27,517 nt of DNA from Alphaproteobacteria bacterium UBA6149 (GTDB lineage Bacteria; Pseudomonadota; Alphaproteobacteria; Rickettsiales; UBA998), in assembly GCA_002423155.1 (NCBI GenBank), contig DIUV01000006.1, forward strand, positions 1 to 27,517, given 5' to 3'. Position numbers and translations under genes: made by a program. Every line of letters starts with the position of its first letter. Position 1 is the stretch's first letter. This document shows positions 13,845 through 21,267 of this stretch, in pieces. Below the pieces are notes generated by a model. That model was not told the origin of the DNA. It ran no database searches and saw only the letters and a program-made list of their open reading frames with translations.

Positions 13845-15290
13845 ATGTTTACCCAGTTACGTTATTTTGCCATTATTAGCCTTATTTTTGTTGCCTTGTC
13901 TGCGGGTTTGGCAAGCGTGGGGTTTCGTAATGTTATTTCTGGTGATTTACAAAGTTTGGTGAATAAGCAAAATGTTTCGATAGCACAAGGCTATAGCAAT
14001 TCTATCTGGGCGATTTATCAAGGGGTATTGGGCAAATTATTTCGCCTGCCCGATATTGACAGATGGAGCGATTATAAAGAATTTTCCCAGTTTGATGCGG
14101 CGAGTAAAGGTTATTTTAAAAATATTTCCATTAGTGGAGTATCGCTTTATAGTCGTGGAGGTAAATTGATATTTTCCAACAAATTAGGTTCACTTCAGTT
14201 GGGGACTATTTTACCTGAGAAAGATAAAGAACTTTTCCTTGAGGCAATTGATGGAAAAATTGCAAGCAATTTGCGTAAAGGTGTTGCACATATTGATGTT
14301 AATGGCGAGCGTTCCCAAAAAAGCCTGGTAGTTAGTTTTGTGCCATTATTTTTGCCTGTTATGGATAAATCCGTAATTGCGGTGCTTAAAATTGAAAATG
14401 ATGTAACCCCAGAGTGGAAGCGAGTTATTGCGTTTCAATATATTTCCGTTGGGAGCGTGGTGATTATATTTTTGTTGTTAATCACTATGTTAATTGTGTC
14501 TTCGCAACGCGCAGAACAAATTATTTCACGGCAGCATGAAGCGAATATGGAGTTGATGGCGGCAGCAGCATCAGCAGAGGCAGAAAGTCAGGATAAATCG
14601 CAATTCTTGGCGAATATGTCGCATGAATTACGCACTCCTTTAAATGCAATTATTGGCTTCTCGGAGATTGTTTTAACCAGCCCTGATGCTAAATTGATTC
14701 CACAACACAAAGATTATTTGCGAGATATTAATGGATCGGGAGTGCATTTGTTGAGCCTAATCAATGATATATTAGATTTCTCCAAGGCAGATGCTGGAAA
14801 GTTAGAATTTGATATTGCCGATGTAGATGCAGTAAAATTACTGAAAAATAGTATGCGTTTAGTTATTCCTCGGGCAGAACAAGCACAAGTCACCCTGATT
14901 GAAGATTTGCCGCCCAAGCATTTTGTTTTTCAAACCGATACTAAAAAATTGAAGCAGGTATTGTTAAATTTATTGTCTAACGCGGTAAAATTTACTCCTC
15001 CGGGCGGCGAAGTTCGGGTTTCGGTGTGGCATGATGTGTCGGTGGATACGATTATGTTTCAGGTGAAGGATTCTGGTATAGGGATTGCCGCGAAGGATAT
15101 ATCCAAAGTTATGTCGCCTTTTGGGCAGGTGGATAGCGCCTTGTCACGCAAATATGAGGGTACGGGGTTAGGGCTACCTTTGTCGAAAAAATTTGTGGAA
15201 TTATTAGGGGGCAAATTCAATTTGTCATCTGTGGTTGGAAAAGGTACAACGATTACTATCAGCCTTCCGCGGATATATAATAAACCTTAA
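13845..15290 (+). CDS. Membrane sensor histidine kinase, PleC/DivJ-like
   Basis: A 481-residue inner-membrane kinase. Membrane segment 1 is at about 8-29, an extracytoplasmic sensor region spans ~30-196 with no recognised fold, and membrane segment 2 is at ~200-222. A short linker leads to HisKA with FLANMSHELRTPLNAIIGFSEI (phosphoacceptor His260), then the HATPase_c domain: NLLSNAVKFTP (Asn379), VKDSGIGIA, and GTGLGLPL. The PFGQVDSALSRKYEGTGLGLPLSKK stretch closely follows the alphaproteobacterial PleC/DivJ family, whose known members act on DivK/PleD-type receivers. No response regulator is in the window, so the partner is unknown. panB starts 16 bases after its stop on the same strand, so they may share a transcript. 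Confidence 0.9.
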   Translation: MFTQLRYFAIISLIFVALSAGLASVGFRNVISGDLQSLVNKQNVSIAQGYSNSIWAIYQGVLGKLFRLPDIDRWSDYKEFSQFDAASKGYFKNISISGVSLYSRGGKLIFSNKLGSLQLGTILPEKDKELFLEAIDGKIASNLRKGVAHIDVNGERSQKSLVVSFVPLFLPVMDKSVIAVLKIENDVTPEWKRVIAFQYISVGSVVIIFLLLITMLIVSSQRAEQIISRQHEANMELMAAAASAEAESQDKSQFLANMSHELRTPLNAIIGFSEIVLTSPDAKLIPQHKDYLRDINGSGVHLLSLINDILDFSKADAGKLEFDIADVDAVKLLKNSMRLVIPRAEQAQVTLIEDLPPKHFVFQTDTKKLKQVLLNLLSNAVKFTPPGGEVRVSVWHDVSVDTIMFQVKDSGIGIAAKDISKVMSPFGQVDSALSRKYEGTGLGLPLSKKFVELLGGKFNLSSVVGKGTTITISLPRIYNKP

Positions 15291-15306
15291 TGTATTTGCC
15301 TGAAAA

Positions 15307-16077
15307 ATGTCTATTACTGTTCCAAAAATAATAAATTTAAAAAACCAGCGCCCGATTGTTGCTTTGACGGCTTATAACGCTCAATTCGCCGAAATACTCG
15401 ATGCTTATGTCGATATTTTGTTGGTCGGTGACTCTTTGGGGATGGTGGTTTATGGTGCGCCTTCCACTTTAAGCGTTACGGTGGAAGATATAATTCGGCA
15501 CACGCGTGCAGTTGCTTCGGTGGCAAAAAATGCACTGGTAGTGGCGGACTTGCCGTTTGGTAGCTATCAACAATCACCAAAACAAGCTTTTGCAACCGCG
15601 GCACAGATTATGGCGCAGACTAATTGTGGCGCGGTGAAGTTAGAAGGTGGGGCAGAAATGGCGCCAACTATAGAATTTCTTACTAAAAGATGCATCCCCG
15701 TGATTGCGCATATTGGCTTGATGCCGCAATCTGTGCATGTATTAGGTGGTTATAAAAGACAGGGAAAAACCAGCGAAAGCGCAGATAAATTGCGCCAAGA
15801 TGCAAAAACTTTGGATGCAGCCGGGGCTTTTGCCATAGTTTTAGAATGTGTAGAAGCCGAGATTGCCGCGCAGATTAGCGCAGAAATAAAAATTCCTACT
15901 ATTGGCATTGGTTCAGGCAATCAATGTGACGGACAAGTGCTGGTGACCGAAGACATGGCAGGACTTTCCGCCCACACCGCTAGTTTTGTAAAAAAATATA
16001 CCGATTTACGGCAAAATTTATCCGCCGCGGTGCAGCTTTATGCGGATGAGGTTAGGGCACGTAAGTTTCCGTTGTAG
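15307..16077 (+). CDS. panB: 3-methyl-2-oxobutanoate hydroxymethyltransferase
   Basis: Makes ketopantoate from 2-oxoisovalerate and methylene-tetrahydrofolate, the first committed step to pantothenate and CoA. The 256 residues form a TIM barrel with metal ligands in LLVGDSLGMVVYG and VVADLPFGSY, the GAVKLEGG strand, AHIGLMPQSVHVLGGYKRQGK, and the catalytic Glu in VLECVEAEIA. IPTIGIGSGNQCDGQVLV is also characteristic. There is a poor ribosome binding site (CCTGAAAA before ATG), in line with coupling to the kinase gene 16 bases upstream. No panC is adjacent. Confidence 0.95.
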   Translation: MSITVPKIINLKNQRPIVALTAYNAQFAEILDAYVDILLVGDSLGMVVYGAPSTLSVTVEDIIRHTRAVASVAKNALVVADLPFGSYQQSPKQAFATAAQIMAQTNCGAVKLEGGAEMAPTIEFLTKRCIPVIAHIGLMPQSVHVLGGYKRQGKTSESADKLRQDAKTLDAAGAFAIVLECVEAEIAAQISAEIKIPTIGIGSGNQCDGQVLVTEDMAGLSAHTASFVKKYTDLRQNLSAAVQLYADEVRARKFPL

Positions 16078-16140
16078 ATTTTTAGATGTTTATTCACCCT
16101 ACACGACATTTATATCTTGAAATATAATAATAAAACCGCT

Positions 16141-16263
16141 CTCTCCGTCGTCATTCCCGTGCAGATGCACTACTGTCCAACAAAACTTTTAATCCCCACA
16201 AATTCGGGCGAACTCCCTCTCCCTCTGGGAGAGGCTGAAACATATATGTTTCAGGGGTGAGGG
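16141..16263. repeat. Composite B/C repeat with perfect palindrome
   Basis: CTCTCCGTCGTCAT is followed by TGCACTACTGTCCAA and a stretch ending CCACAAATTCGGG, then CCCTCTCCCTCTGGGAGAGG. The same order recurs at 27417-27517. Here the family C hairpin is interrupted by CTGAAACATATATGTTTCAG (16235-16254), a perfect 20-bp palindrome, before its usual tail GGGGTGAGGGAAG. Confidence 0.8.
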
Positions 16264-16320
16264 AAGTCTCGCCAAGAGTAATGCTAATTGCTTGGTGAAA
16301 AAGTATTTTCCAGCTTTTTT

Positions 16321-16403
16321 ACCGCTGTAGAGCGGTATCCATGCCTATCAACTAGCCTATAAGCTAATGGTTTGGCATGGATACCGTCCTGCGACGGTAT
16401 GAC
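16321..16403. repeat. Repeat family A, copy 2
   Basis: It has terminal hairpins ACCGCT-GTAG-AGCGGT (16321-16336) and ACCGTC-CTGC-GACGGT (16383-16398). Between them lie ATCCATGCC and GGCATGGAT in inverted orientation. Relative to copies 1 and 3, base changes in one arm of the right hairpin are matched in the other arm. Confidence 0.8.
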
Positions 16404-16473
16404 GACTGATATATTATACATTATATATCAATATTTAATGCTGTTGTTAATAGTGCTGTCGTGTAGGATAGTA

Positions 16474-16492
16474 CGGCAGTAAATTACTGCCG
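16474..16492 (-). terminator. Palindrome over the DAHP synthase stop codon
   Basis: CGGCAGTAA-A-TTACTGCCG is a perfect 9-bp inverted repeat containing the TAA stop of the minus-strand gene. No T run follows on the minus strand, so it is only a possible termination or mRNA-end hairpin. Confidence 0.35.
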
Positions 16493-17839
16493 CACTCTGC
16501 GCAATTCTTCCGCAATTAAAAAGGCAAGTTCCAAGCTTTGGGATGCGTTTAGCCGAGGGTCACAATGGGTGTGGTATCTATCGGAAAGATTTAACTCGCT
16601 GATTGCTTGGGCGCCGCCTAAACATTCGGTTACGTCTTGCCCGGTCATTTCAAAATGCACACCGCCTGCATGTGTGCCCTCGGCCTGATGAATGGCGAAG
16701 AAGTTTTTTACCTCTAGCAAAATATCGTTAAATTTGCGAGTTTTATAGCCATTGGGGGATTTTATGGTGTTGCCATGCATGGGGTCGCAAGACCAGATGA
16801 CGCTGCGTCCGGCTTCTTTGATGGTGCGTACATGTTGCGGCAAGAATTCTGCCACTTTTTCTGCGCCCATACGGGAGATAAAGGTGAGTTTTCCTGCTTC
16901 GTTATTTGGGTTTAACTTGTCGCATAAGCGCAATAAATCATCCCGCGTCATACTCGGGCCCACTTTGCAACCAATGGGGTTTTCTAGTCCGCGTAAGAAT
17001 TCTACATGCGCTTCATCGGGGTTGCGCGTGCGGTCACCAATCCAGAGCATGTGGGCGGAGCAGGCATAATATTTACCATCCCGCTCGCACTGGCGCGTAA
17101 GTGATTCTTCGTAACCGAGCAATAAAGCCTCATGCGAGGTATAAAAATCCGCTTCGGCAAGTTGTTGCACTTGGTTAGTTGAAAGTCCACAGGCATTGAT
17201 AAAGCCCAAACATTCATTGATGCGCTCTACCAGCGTAGAAAAATGTTTTCCTTGCGCAGAAGCGGCGACAAAATCCATATTCCACGCGCTGATATGTTCC
17301 AACGCGCCATCCCCACCGCGAAACAAAGCACGCAGGAAATTTAGGGTAGCACCTGATTGATGATAAGCATCTAACAAACGTGAAGGATCAGCGCGGCGGG
17401 AAATTTCATCGAAATTCATGCCATTGACCATATCTCCGCGGTAGCTGGGGTTTTCTACCCCATCAATAGTTTCGGAATTTTCCGAACGCGGTTTGGCAAA
17501 TTGCCCAGCAATGCGCCCCACTTTTACTACGGGAGAACCAGCGCCATACATCAACGCCATGGTCATTTGGAGAATTACGCGGAAGAAACTGCGTAGATTA
17601 GCTTCGCTAAATTCAGCAAAACTCTCGGCACAATCGCCGCCTTGTAATAAAAAAGCATTTCCGTTTGCCACTTGTGCAAGCGAGTTACGCAGATGCCGCA
17701 CTTCGCTGGGGGTAACTAGTGGCGGAAGTTTTTTTAGCGAGCTTTCCGCGCCATCTAACTCTTTTTTATCGAGATATTCTGGCTGTTGACGAATGGGGAG
17801 GTTGCGCCAAGATTCTAACTTCCAAATATTTTCGCTCAT
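16484..17839 (-). CDS. aroG: Class II DAHP synthase (shikimate pathway)
   Basis: Condenses phosphoenolpyruvate and erythrose-4-phosphate to 3-deoxy-D-arabino-heptulosonate-7-phosphate, the first step to all aromatic amino acids. At 451 residues this is the plant/actinobacterial class II type, not the E. coli AroF/G/H type; the symbol is used loosely. Diagnostic segments: WRNLPIRQQPEY near the start, LLQGGDCAESF (metal-binding Cys), VKVGRIAGQFAKPRS, LWIGDRTRNPDEAHVEFLRG, NPIGCKVGPSM, WSCDPMHGNT, GGVHFEMTGQDVTECLGG and HTHCDPRLNASQSLELAF. AAGGAAAA lies just before the ATG. It is divergent from the prephenate dehydratase gene across an 83-bp spacer, so both aromatic genes may share regulation. 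Confidence 0.96.
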   Translation of the reverse strand: MSENIWKLESWRNLPIRQQPEYLDKKELDGAESSLKKLPPLVTPSEVRHLRNSLAQVANGNAFLLQGGDCAESFAEFSEANLRSFFRVILQMTMALMYGAGSPVVKVGRIAGQFAKPRSENSETIDGVENPSYRGDMVNGMNFDEISRRADPSRLLDAYHQSGATLNFLRALFRGGDGALEHISAWNMDFVAASAQGKHFSTLVERINECLGFINACGLSTNQVQQLAEADFYTSHEALLLGYEESLTRQCERDGKYYACSAHMLWIGDRTRNPDEAHVEFLRGLENPIGCKVGPSMTRDDLLRLCDKLNPNNEAGKLTFISRMGAEKVAEFLPQHVRTIKEAGRSVIWSCDPMHGNTIKSPNGYKTRKFNDILLEVKNFFAIHQAEGTHAGGVHFEMTGQDVTECLGGAQAISELNLSDRYHTHCDPRLNASQSLELAFLIAEELRRVRQ

Positions 17840-17922
17840 GGGTTTTCCTTAAAATTATCTAGCGAAAATGTAAGATTTACGCTAATAAATGTCCAGCATA
17901 ATAAAATAATGTAGGAAATAAA

Positions 17923-18768
17923 ATGCCCAATCCCGAAAATATAATCGCCTTCATGGGCGTTGAAGGTGCCAATTCCGACCTCGCTTGTCGGCAAAAAGAG
18001 CCCTATATGCACACGCTGGCAGTGCCCAGTTTTGAGGATGTGTTCGAGGCGGTTGAGTCTGGTCGGGCTAAATTGGGGATTATTCCGATTGAAAATTCGC
18101 AGGCGGGGCGGGTGGCGGAGATTCATCATCTTTTGCAGCGTACGGATTTACATATTATTGGGGAGCATATTCAGCGGATTGAACATCATTTGATGGCGCC
18201 GAAGGGAACCAAATTAGAACAGATAAAAGACGTGTATTCGCATCCGCAAGCATTGTTGCAATGTCGGAACAATCTCCGCAAACTGGGGATTGTGCAAAAT
18301 AGTTATGCCAATACGGCGATTGCCGCGCGCGATGTGGCAATGTGGAAAGATGCTAGCAAGGCGGCGATTGCCTCATCACTTGCCGCAGAATTATATGGAC
18401 TGGAAATCATCCAAGCAAATATTGAAGATGCTGACGATAATGTCACAGTATTCGTAGTTATCTCGCGTGAGCCGTTTGATGTGGAAGATGGGCCGGCGAT
18501 AACCACTTTGTTATTTGAGCTAAGAAATATACCTTCTGCGCTTTATAAAGCGCTTGGTGGGTTTGCGACTAACGGAGTAAATATAATAAAATTAGAGAGT
18601 TATATTCGTGGCGGCGGTTCGGCGAGTGCACAATTTTTCTTGAGTTTTGAAGGAAACCCGACTGAGCGCCGCGTGCAGCTTGCCTTGGAAGAGCTGGGAT
18701 TTTTTACGCGTAAAACTCGTTTGCTGGGAGTTTATGCGCCTGATCCGCGCCGTAAAGAGGGCGCTTAA
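17923..18768 (+). CDS. pheA: Prephenate dehydratase with ACT domain
   Basis: Converts prephenate to phenylpyruvate for phenylalanine synthesis. It is a monofunctional 281-residue form: the catalytic PDT domain (~6-183) has IAFMGVEGANSD, LGIIPIENSQAGRVAEIHHLL, VYSHPQALLQC and AAIASSLAAELYGLEII; the C-terminal ACT domain (~194-275) has LLFELRNIPSALYKALGGFATNGVNIIKLESY, the phenylalanine-binding region with the alphaproteobacterial LESY in place of ESRP. Oddity: the conserved catalytic TRF motif reads Thr175-Val176-Phe177 (DNVTVFVVIS), so the Arg is missing while the Thr is kept. It may have reduced or altered activity. It is divergent from the class II DAHP synthase gene. There is no clear terminator downstream; repeats begin at once. 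Confidence 0.93.
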   Translation: MPNPENIIAFMGVEGANSDLACRQKEPYMHTLAVPSFEDVFEAVESGRAKLGIIPIENSQAGRVAEIHHLLQRTDLHIIGEHIQRIEHHLMAPKGTKLEQIKDVYSHPQALLQCRNNLRKLGIVQNSYANTAIAARDVAMWKDASKAAIASSLAAELYGLEIIQANIEDADDNVTVFVVISREPFDVEDGPAITTLLFELRNIPSALYKALGGFATNGVNIIKLESYIRGGGSASAQFFLSFEGNPTERRVQLALEELGFFTRKTRLLGVYAPDPRRKEGA

Positions 18769-18770
18769 GC

Positions 18771-19008
18771 CTCTCTACATGATAGCGCTATCAAAAAGGT
18801 GTTTATAAGATAAATAACAATATTTTATGAGTGAATATCTCCATCGTCATACCGCTGTAGAGCGGTATCCATGTTTATCAATTAGCTGTGCAGCCAATGG
18901 TTTGGCATGGATCCCGCCCTTCGGCGGGATGACGATGGATGGTATTTCCATATAAATTGTTGTTATATAATATAAATTATATTGTTGGCAGTGCTGTAGT
19001 GTAGGGTG
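18771..19008. repeat. MITE-like repeat (family D) enclosing family A
   Basis: CTCTCTACATGATAGCGCTATCAA (18771-18794; halves CTCTCTACATGA and TAGCGCTATCAA) pairs with the reverse complement of 18985-19008. Most of the differences are transitions. The right end GTGCTGTAGTGTAGG matches that at 16452-16467. GATAGCGCTATC (18781-18792) is itself a perfect palindrome. No ORF or obvious target duplication was seen. With the family A core at 18841 it fills the gap between pheA and the cbb3 cluster. Confidence 0.5.
18841..18938. repeat. Repeat family A, copy 3
   Basis: It is bounded by perfect inverted ends CCATCGTCAT and ATGACGATGG. It holds hairpins ACCGCT-GTAG-AGCGGT (18851-18866) and CCCGCC-CTTC-GGCGGG (18913-18928). 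It is the most complete of the three copies. Confidence 0.85.
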
Positions 19009-19043
19009 TGTGTAACCTTAATAATTTATATTAATCAGCTCGC

Positions 19044-19057
19044 TTGACTTATATCAA
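19044..19057 (+). promoter_or_regulatory. FNR/FixK-type binding site
   Basis: TTGA-CTTATA-TCAA matches the TTGA-N6-TCAA core of FNR/FixK/Anr sites and the FNR consensus TTGAT-N4-ATCAA at 9 of 10 positions. It is the only good match I found upstream of the cbb3 cluster. Homologous clusters are widely activated by such regulators at low oxygen. A weak -10 (TGTAAT, 19074-19079) lies 16 bases beyond. Confidence 0.65.
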
Positions 19058-19163
19058 GGCAACAAGCACCTCATGTAATAGAACCTGCATCATGAGTATA
19101 TTATTAATAGATTCTGTGTTTGCTTCTTGTTTGGGGTCTTTTTCTCGGCATGGTGGGGTGTTC

Positions 19164-19820
19164 ATGGGGTTTTTTATGGGGGGATTGGCTGGTGGTTTTA
19201 CGCATTGTTTAGGAATGTGTGGGCCGTTAGTTTCTTCGGAGACCATTTCCTGTCAGTCTGGCTGTAAGTCCGCTTGTTCACAAAAAGCTCAAAGGCGTGT
19301 GGATATGGTTCGGGTTAGTGGTTTGTCTTATCATTTAGGGCGGGCGACTACTTATGGTGCGTTAGGTTTTTTTGCGGCGTTGTTTTCTCGGCAATTATCC
19401 GCTTTGGCTATTTGGCCGTTTCTTTCCTCGGCGATGTTGTTTGGGGCGGGGTTGCTTTTTTTATTGAGTGCGCTTTCTAATTGTAAGCATGCAAATTTTT
19501 TTAAACCATCAGGGAAAATTGCTTATTTTCGCGGGGTTTTGTTGGGTTTTATCCCTTGTGGTTTGCTATATGCAGCTTTGATGATGGCAGCAACTTTGAT
19601 TGACCCGTTAAGTGGAATGTTGGCAATGTGGATGTTTGTGTTAGGCACTATACCTGCATTGTTAATAGCTAGTATGGGGGCGGAGTTTCTCACCAGAAAA
19701 TGGCCGAATGGAGTTGGAAAAGAAGTTGGGAAAGAATTAGTAATACAAAGATTTGGTCGGGCAATGATGGCGTTTAATGGAGTTGCGTTATTGGTGGTTG
19801 CCGCGAGAGGACATCTTTAA
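19164..19820 (+). CDS. TauE/SafE-like (DsbD_2-type) membrane protein of the cbb3 cluster
   Basis: About 218 residues with five or six hydrophobic segments. The first carries THCLGMCGP, the HCxGMCG motif of the SafE/DsbD_2 group commonly found with cbb3 oxidase genes and thought to act in copper handling or cytochrome assembly. GFIPCGLLYAAL near the middle is also typical. A Cys-rich loop (SCQSGCKSACS) follows the first segment and could bind metal. I chose ATG 19164 because GGTGGGG lies five bases before it. ATG 19092 (24 more residues) is an alternative without a ribosome binding site; a TTG at 19044 falls inside the FNR box and is unlikely. It lies immediately upstream of ccoN with a 4-base gap, so it is the first gene of the operon. 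Confidence 0.8.
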   Translation: MGFFMGGLAGGFTHCLGMCGPLVSSETISCQSGCKSACSQKAQRRVDMVRVSGLSYHLGRATTYGALGFFAALFSRQLSALAIWPFLSSAMLFGAGLLFLLSALSNCKHANFFKPSGKIAYFRGVLLGFIPCGLLYAALMMAATLIDPLSGMLAMWMFVLGTIPALLIASMGAEFLTRKWPNGVGKEVGKELVIQRFGRAMMAFNGVALLVVAARGHL

Positions 19821-19824
19821 ATAA

Positions 19825-21267
19825 ATGGAAAATAATATGCAAAATCAGACGTTGAAGTATAATGACGATATTATAAAATTATTCACCATTGCCGCTTTGT
19901 TTTGGGGCACTGCGGGTATGTTGGTGGGGTTGGTTATTGCCTTGCAGATGGCGTTTCCCGTGCTTAATCTTGGTGAATATATAAATTTTGGTCGCTTGCG
20001 TCCCTTGCATACTTCGGCAGTGGTGTTCGCTTTTGGTGGCAACGTGTTGTTTGCAACTTCTTATTTTATTGTGCAGCGTACTTGTCAGACCCGTTTATGG
20101 GGCGATGGGTTCGCAAAATTCACCTTTCTAGGGTATCAGGCGTTTATTTTGATGGCTGGTTTGGGGTATTTATTTGGAATAACTCAAGGGAAAGAATATG
20201 CCGAGCCAGAATGGTATTCTGATTTGTGGTTGACGGTTGTGTGGGTAGTGTATTTGCTGGTTTTTATGATGACGCTAAAAAATCGCAAAGAGCCGCATAT
20301 CTATGTAGCTAACTGGTTTTTTCTTGCTTTTATTGTTACGGTAGCCGTGTTGCATTTAGTGAATGGGGTTTCGGTTCCGGTTTCTTTTCTGGGTGCCAAA
20401 AGTTATCCTGTTTGGGGTGGCGTACAATCGGCGCTGATTCAATGGTGGTATGGGCATAATGCGGTGGGTTTCTTTTTAACCGCAGGCTTTTTGGGGATTA
20501 TGTATTATTTTGTGCCTAAACGCGCAGGTCGCCCAGTTTATTCTTATCGTTTGTCGATTGTGCATTTCTGGTCACTTATCTTTATTTATATCTGGGCGGG
20601 TCCGCATCATTTGCATTATACCGCTTTGCCAGATTGGGCGCAGACTTTGGGTATGACGTTCTCCATCATGCTTTGGATGCCCAGCTGGGGTGGGATGATT
20701 AATGGGATTATGACACTTTCTGGTGCTTGGGGTAAATTGCGCCAAGATCCTGTATTACGCTTTATGATTGTTTCTTTGGCGTTTTATGGCATGAGCACTT
20801 TTGAAGGACCGTTAATGTCCATCAAAGAGGTTAACTCGCTTTCTCATTACACAGATTGGACTATTGGTCACGTGCATTCTGGTGCTTTGGGCTGGGTGGC
20901 TTTTATTAGCTTTGGGGCGATTTATCATTTGATTCCCGTATTGTGGAAACGCAAAGAAATGTATTCTATGCGTTTGGTAAATATACATTTATGGGTCGCC
21001 ACTATTGGTATCGTGTTATATATCTCTGCTATGTGGGTGTCGGGCATTATGCAAGGTTTGATGTGGCGTGCTTATGATGCAATGGGTTTCTTGGAATATT
21101 CTTTTGTGGAAACCGTAGCTGCAATGCATCCTATGTATGTAATTCGTGCGGTTGGTGGTCTGCTCTATTTAGCAGGTATGTTGATAATGGTTTATAATTG
21201 CTGGAAAACCATCGCTGGTTGCCCTGCTTGTGTAGTAGATAATAATAAGGAGGCAGCTCATGCTTAA
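19825..21267 (+). CDS. ccoN: cbb3-type cytochrome c oxidase subunit I
   Basis: Catalytic subunit, a 480-residue inner-membrane protein with about 12 helices binding heme b, heme b3 and CuB. His62 in GRLRPLHTSAVVFAF is the expected low-spin heme ligand. The WWYGHNAVGFFL His and the YIWAGPHHLHYT His-His pair are the CuB ligands, with the nearby Tyr in the position of the cbb3 cross-linked tyrosine. TDWTIGHVHSGALGW supplies the heme ligands in the later helix. It reduces O2 with high affinity while pumping protons. ATG 19825 is four bases after the upstream stop; ATG 19837 with GGAAA before it is an alternative start. The 3' end overlaps ccoO by eight bases. Confidence 0.97.
   Translation: MENNMQNQTLKYNDDIIKLFTIAALFWGTAGMLVGLVIALQMAFPVLNLGEYINFGRLRPLHTSAVVFAFGGNVLFATSYFIVQRTCQTRLWGDGFAKFTFLGYQAFILMAGLGYLFGITQGKEYAEPEWYSDLWLTVVWVVYLLVFMMTLKNRKEPHIYVANWFFLAFIVTVAVLHLVNGVSVPVSFLGAKSYPVWGGVQSALIQWWYGHNAVGFFLTAGFLGIMYYFVPKRAGRPVYSYRLSIVHFWSLIFIYIWAGPHHLHYTALPDWAQTLGMTFSIMLWMPSWGGMINGIMTLSGAWGKLRQDPVLRFMIVSLAFYGMSTFEGPLMSIKEVNSLSHYTDWTIGHVHSGALGWVAFISFGAIYHLIPVLWKRKEMYSMRLVNIHLWVATIGIVLYISAMWVSGIMQGLMWRAYDAMGFLEYSFVETVAAMHPMYVIRAVGGLLYLAGMLIMVYNCWKTIAGCPACVVDNNKEAAHA

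Larger units (their letters stand above)
16095..16467. repeat. Nested mosaic of intergenic repeats
   Basis: The 406-base gap between panB and the DAHP synthase gene is almost all repeats. The outer ends CACCCTACACGACA (16095-16108) and AGTGCTGTCGTGTAGG (16452-16467) are inverted over 11-12 bp (family D, also near 18771-19008). Inside, in order, are a family B half-arm (16143-16160), a module shared with the window end (16166-16208), a family C hairpin (from 16213) and family A copy 2 (16321-16403). Confidence 0.6.

Noticed and set aside
16095..16467. Possible CRISPR array
   Set aside because: The repeats are different families in mixed orientation, without regular spacing or unique spacers, and no cas gene is present.
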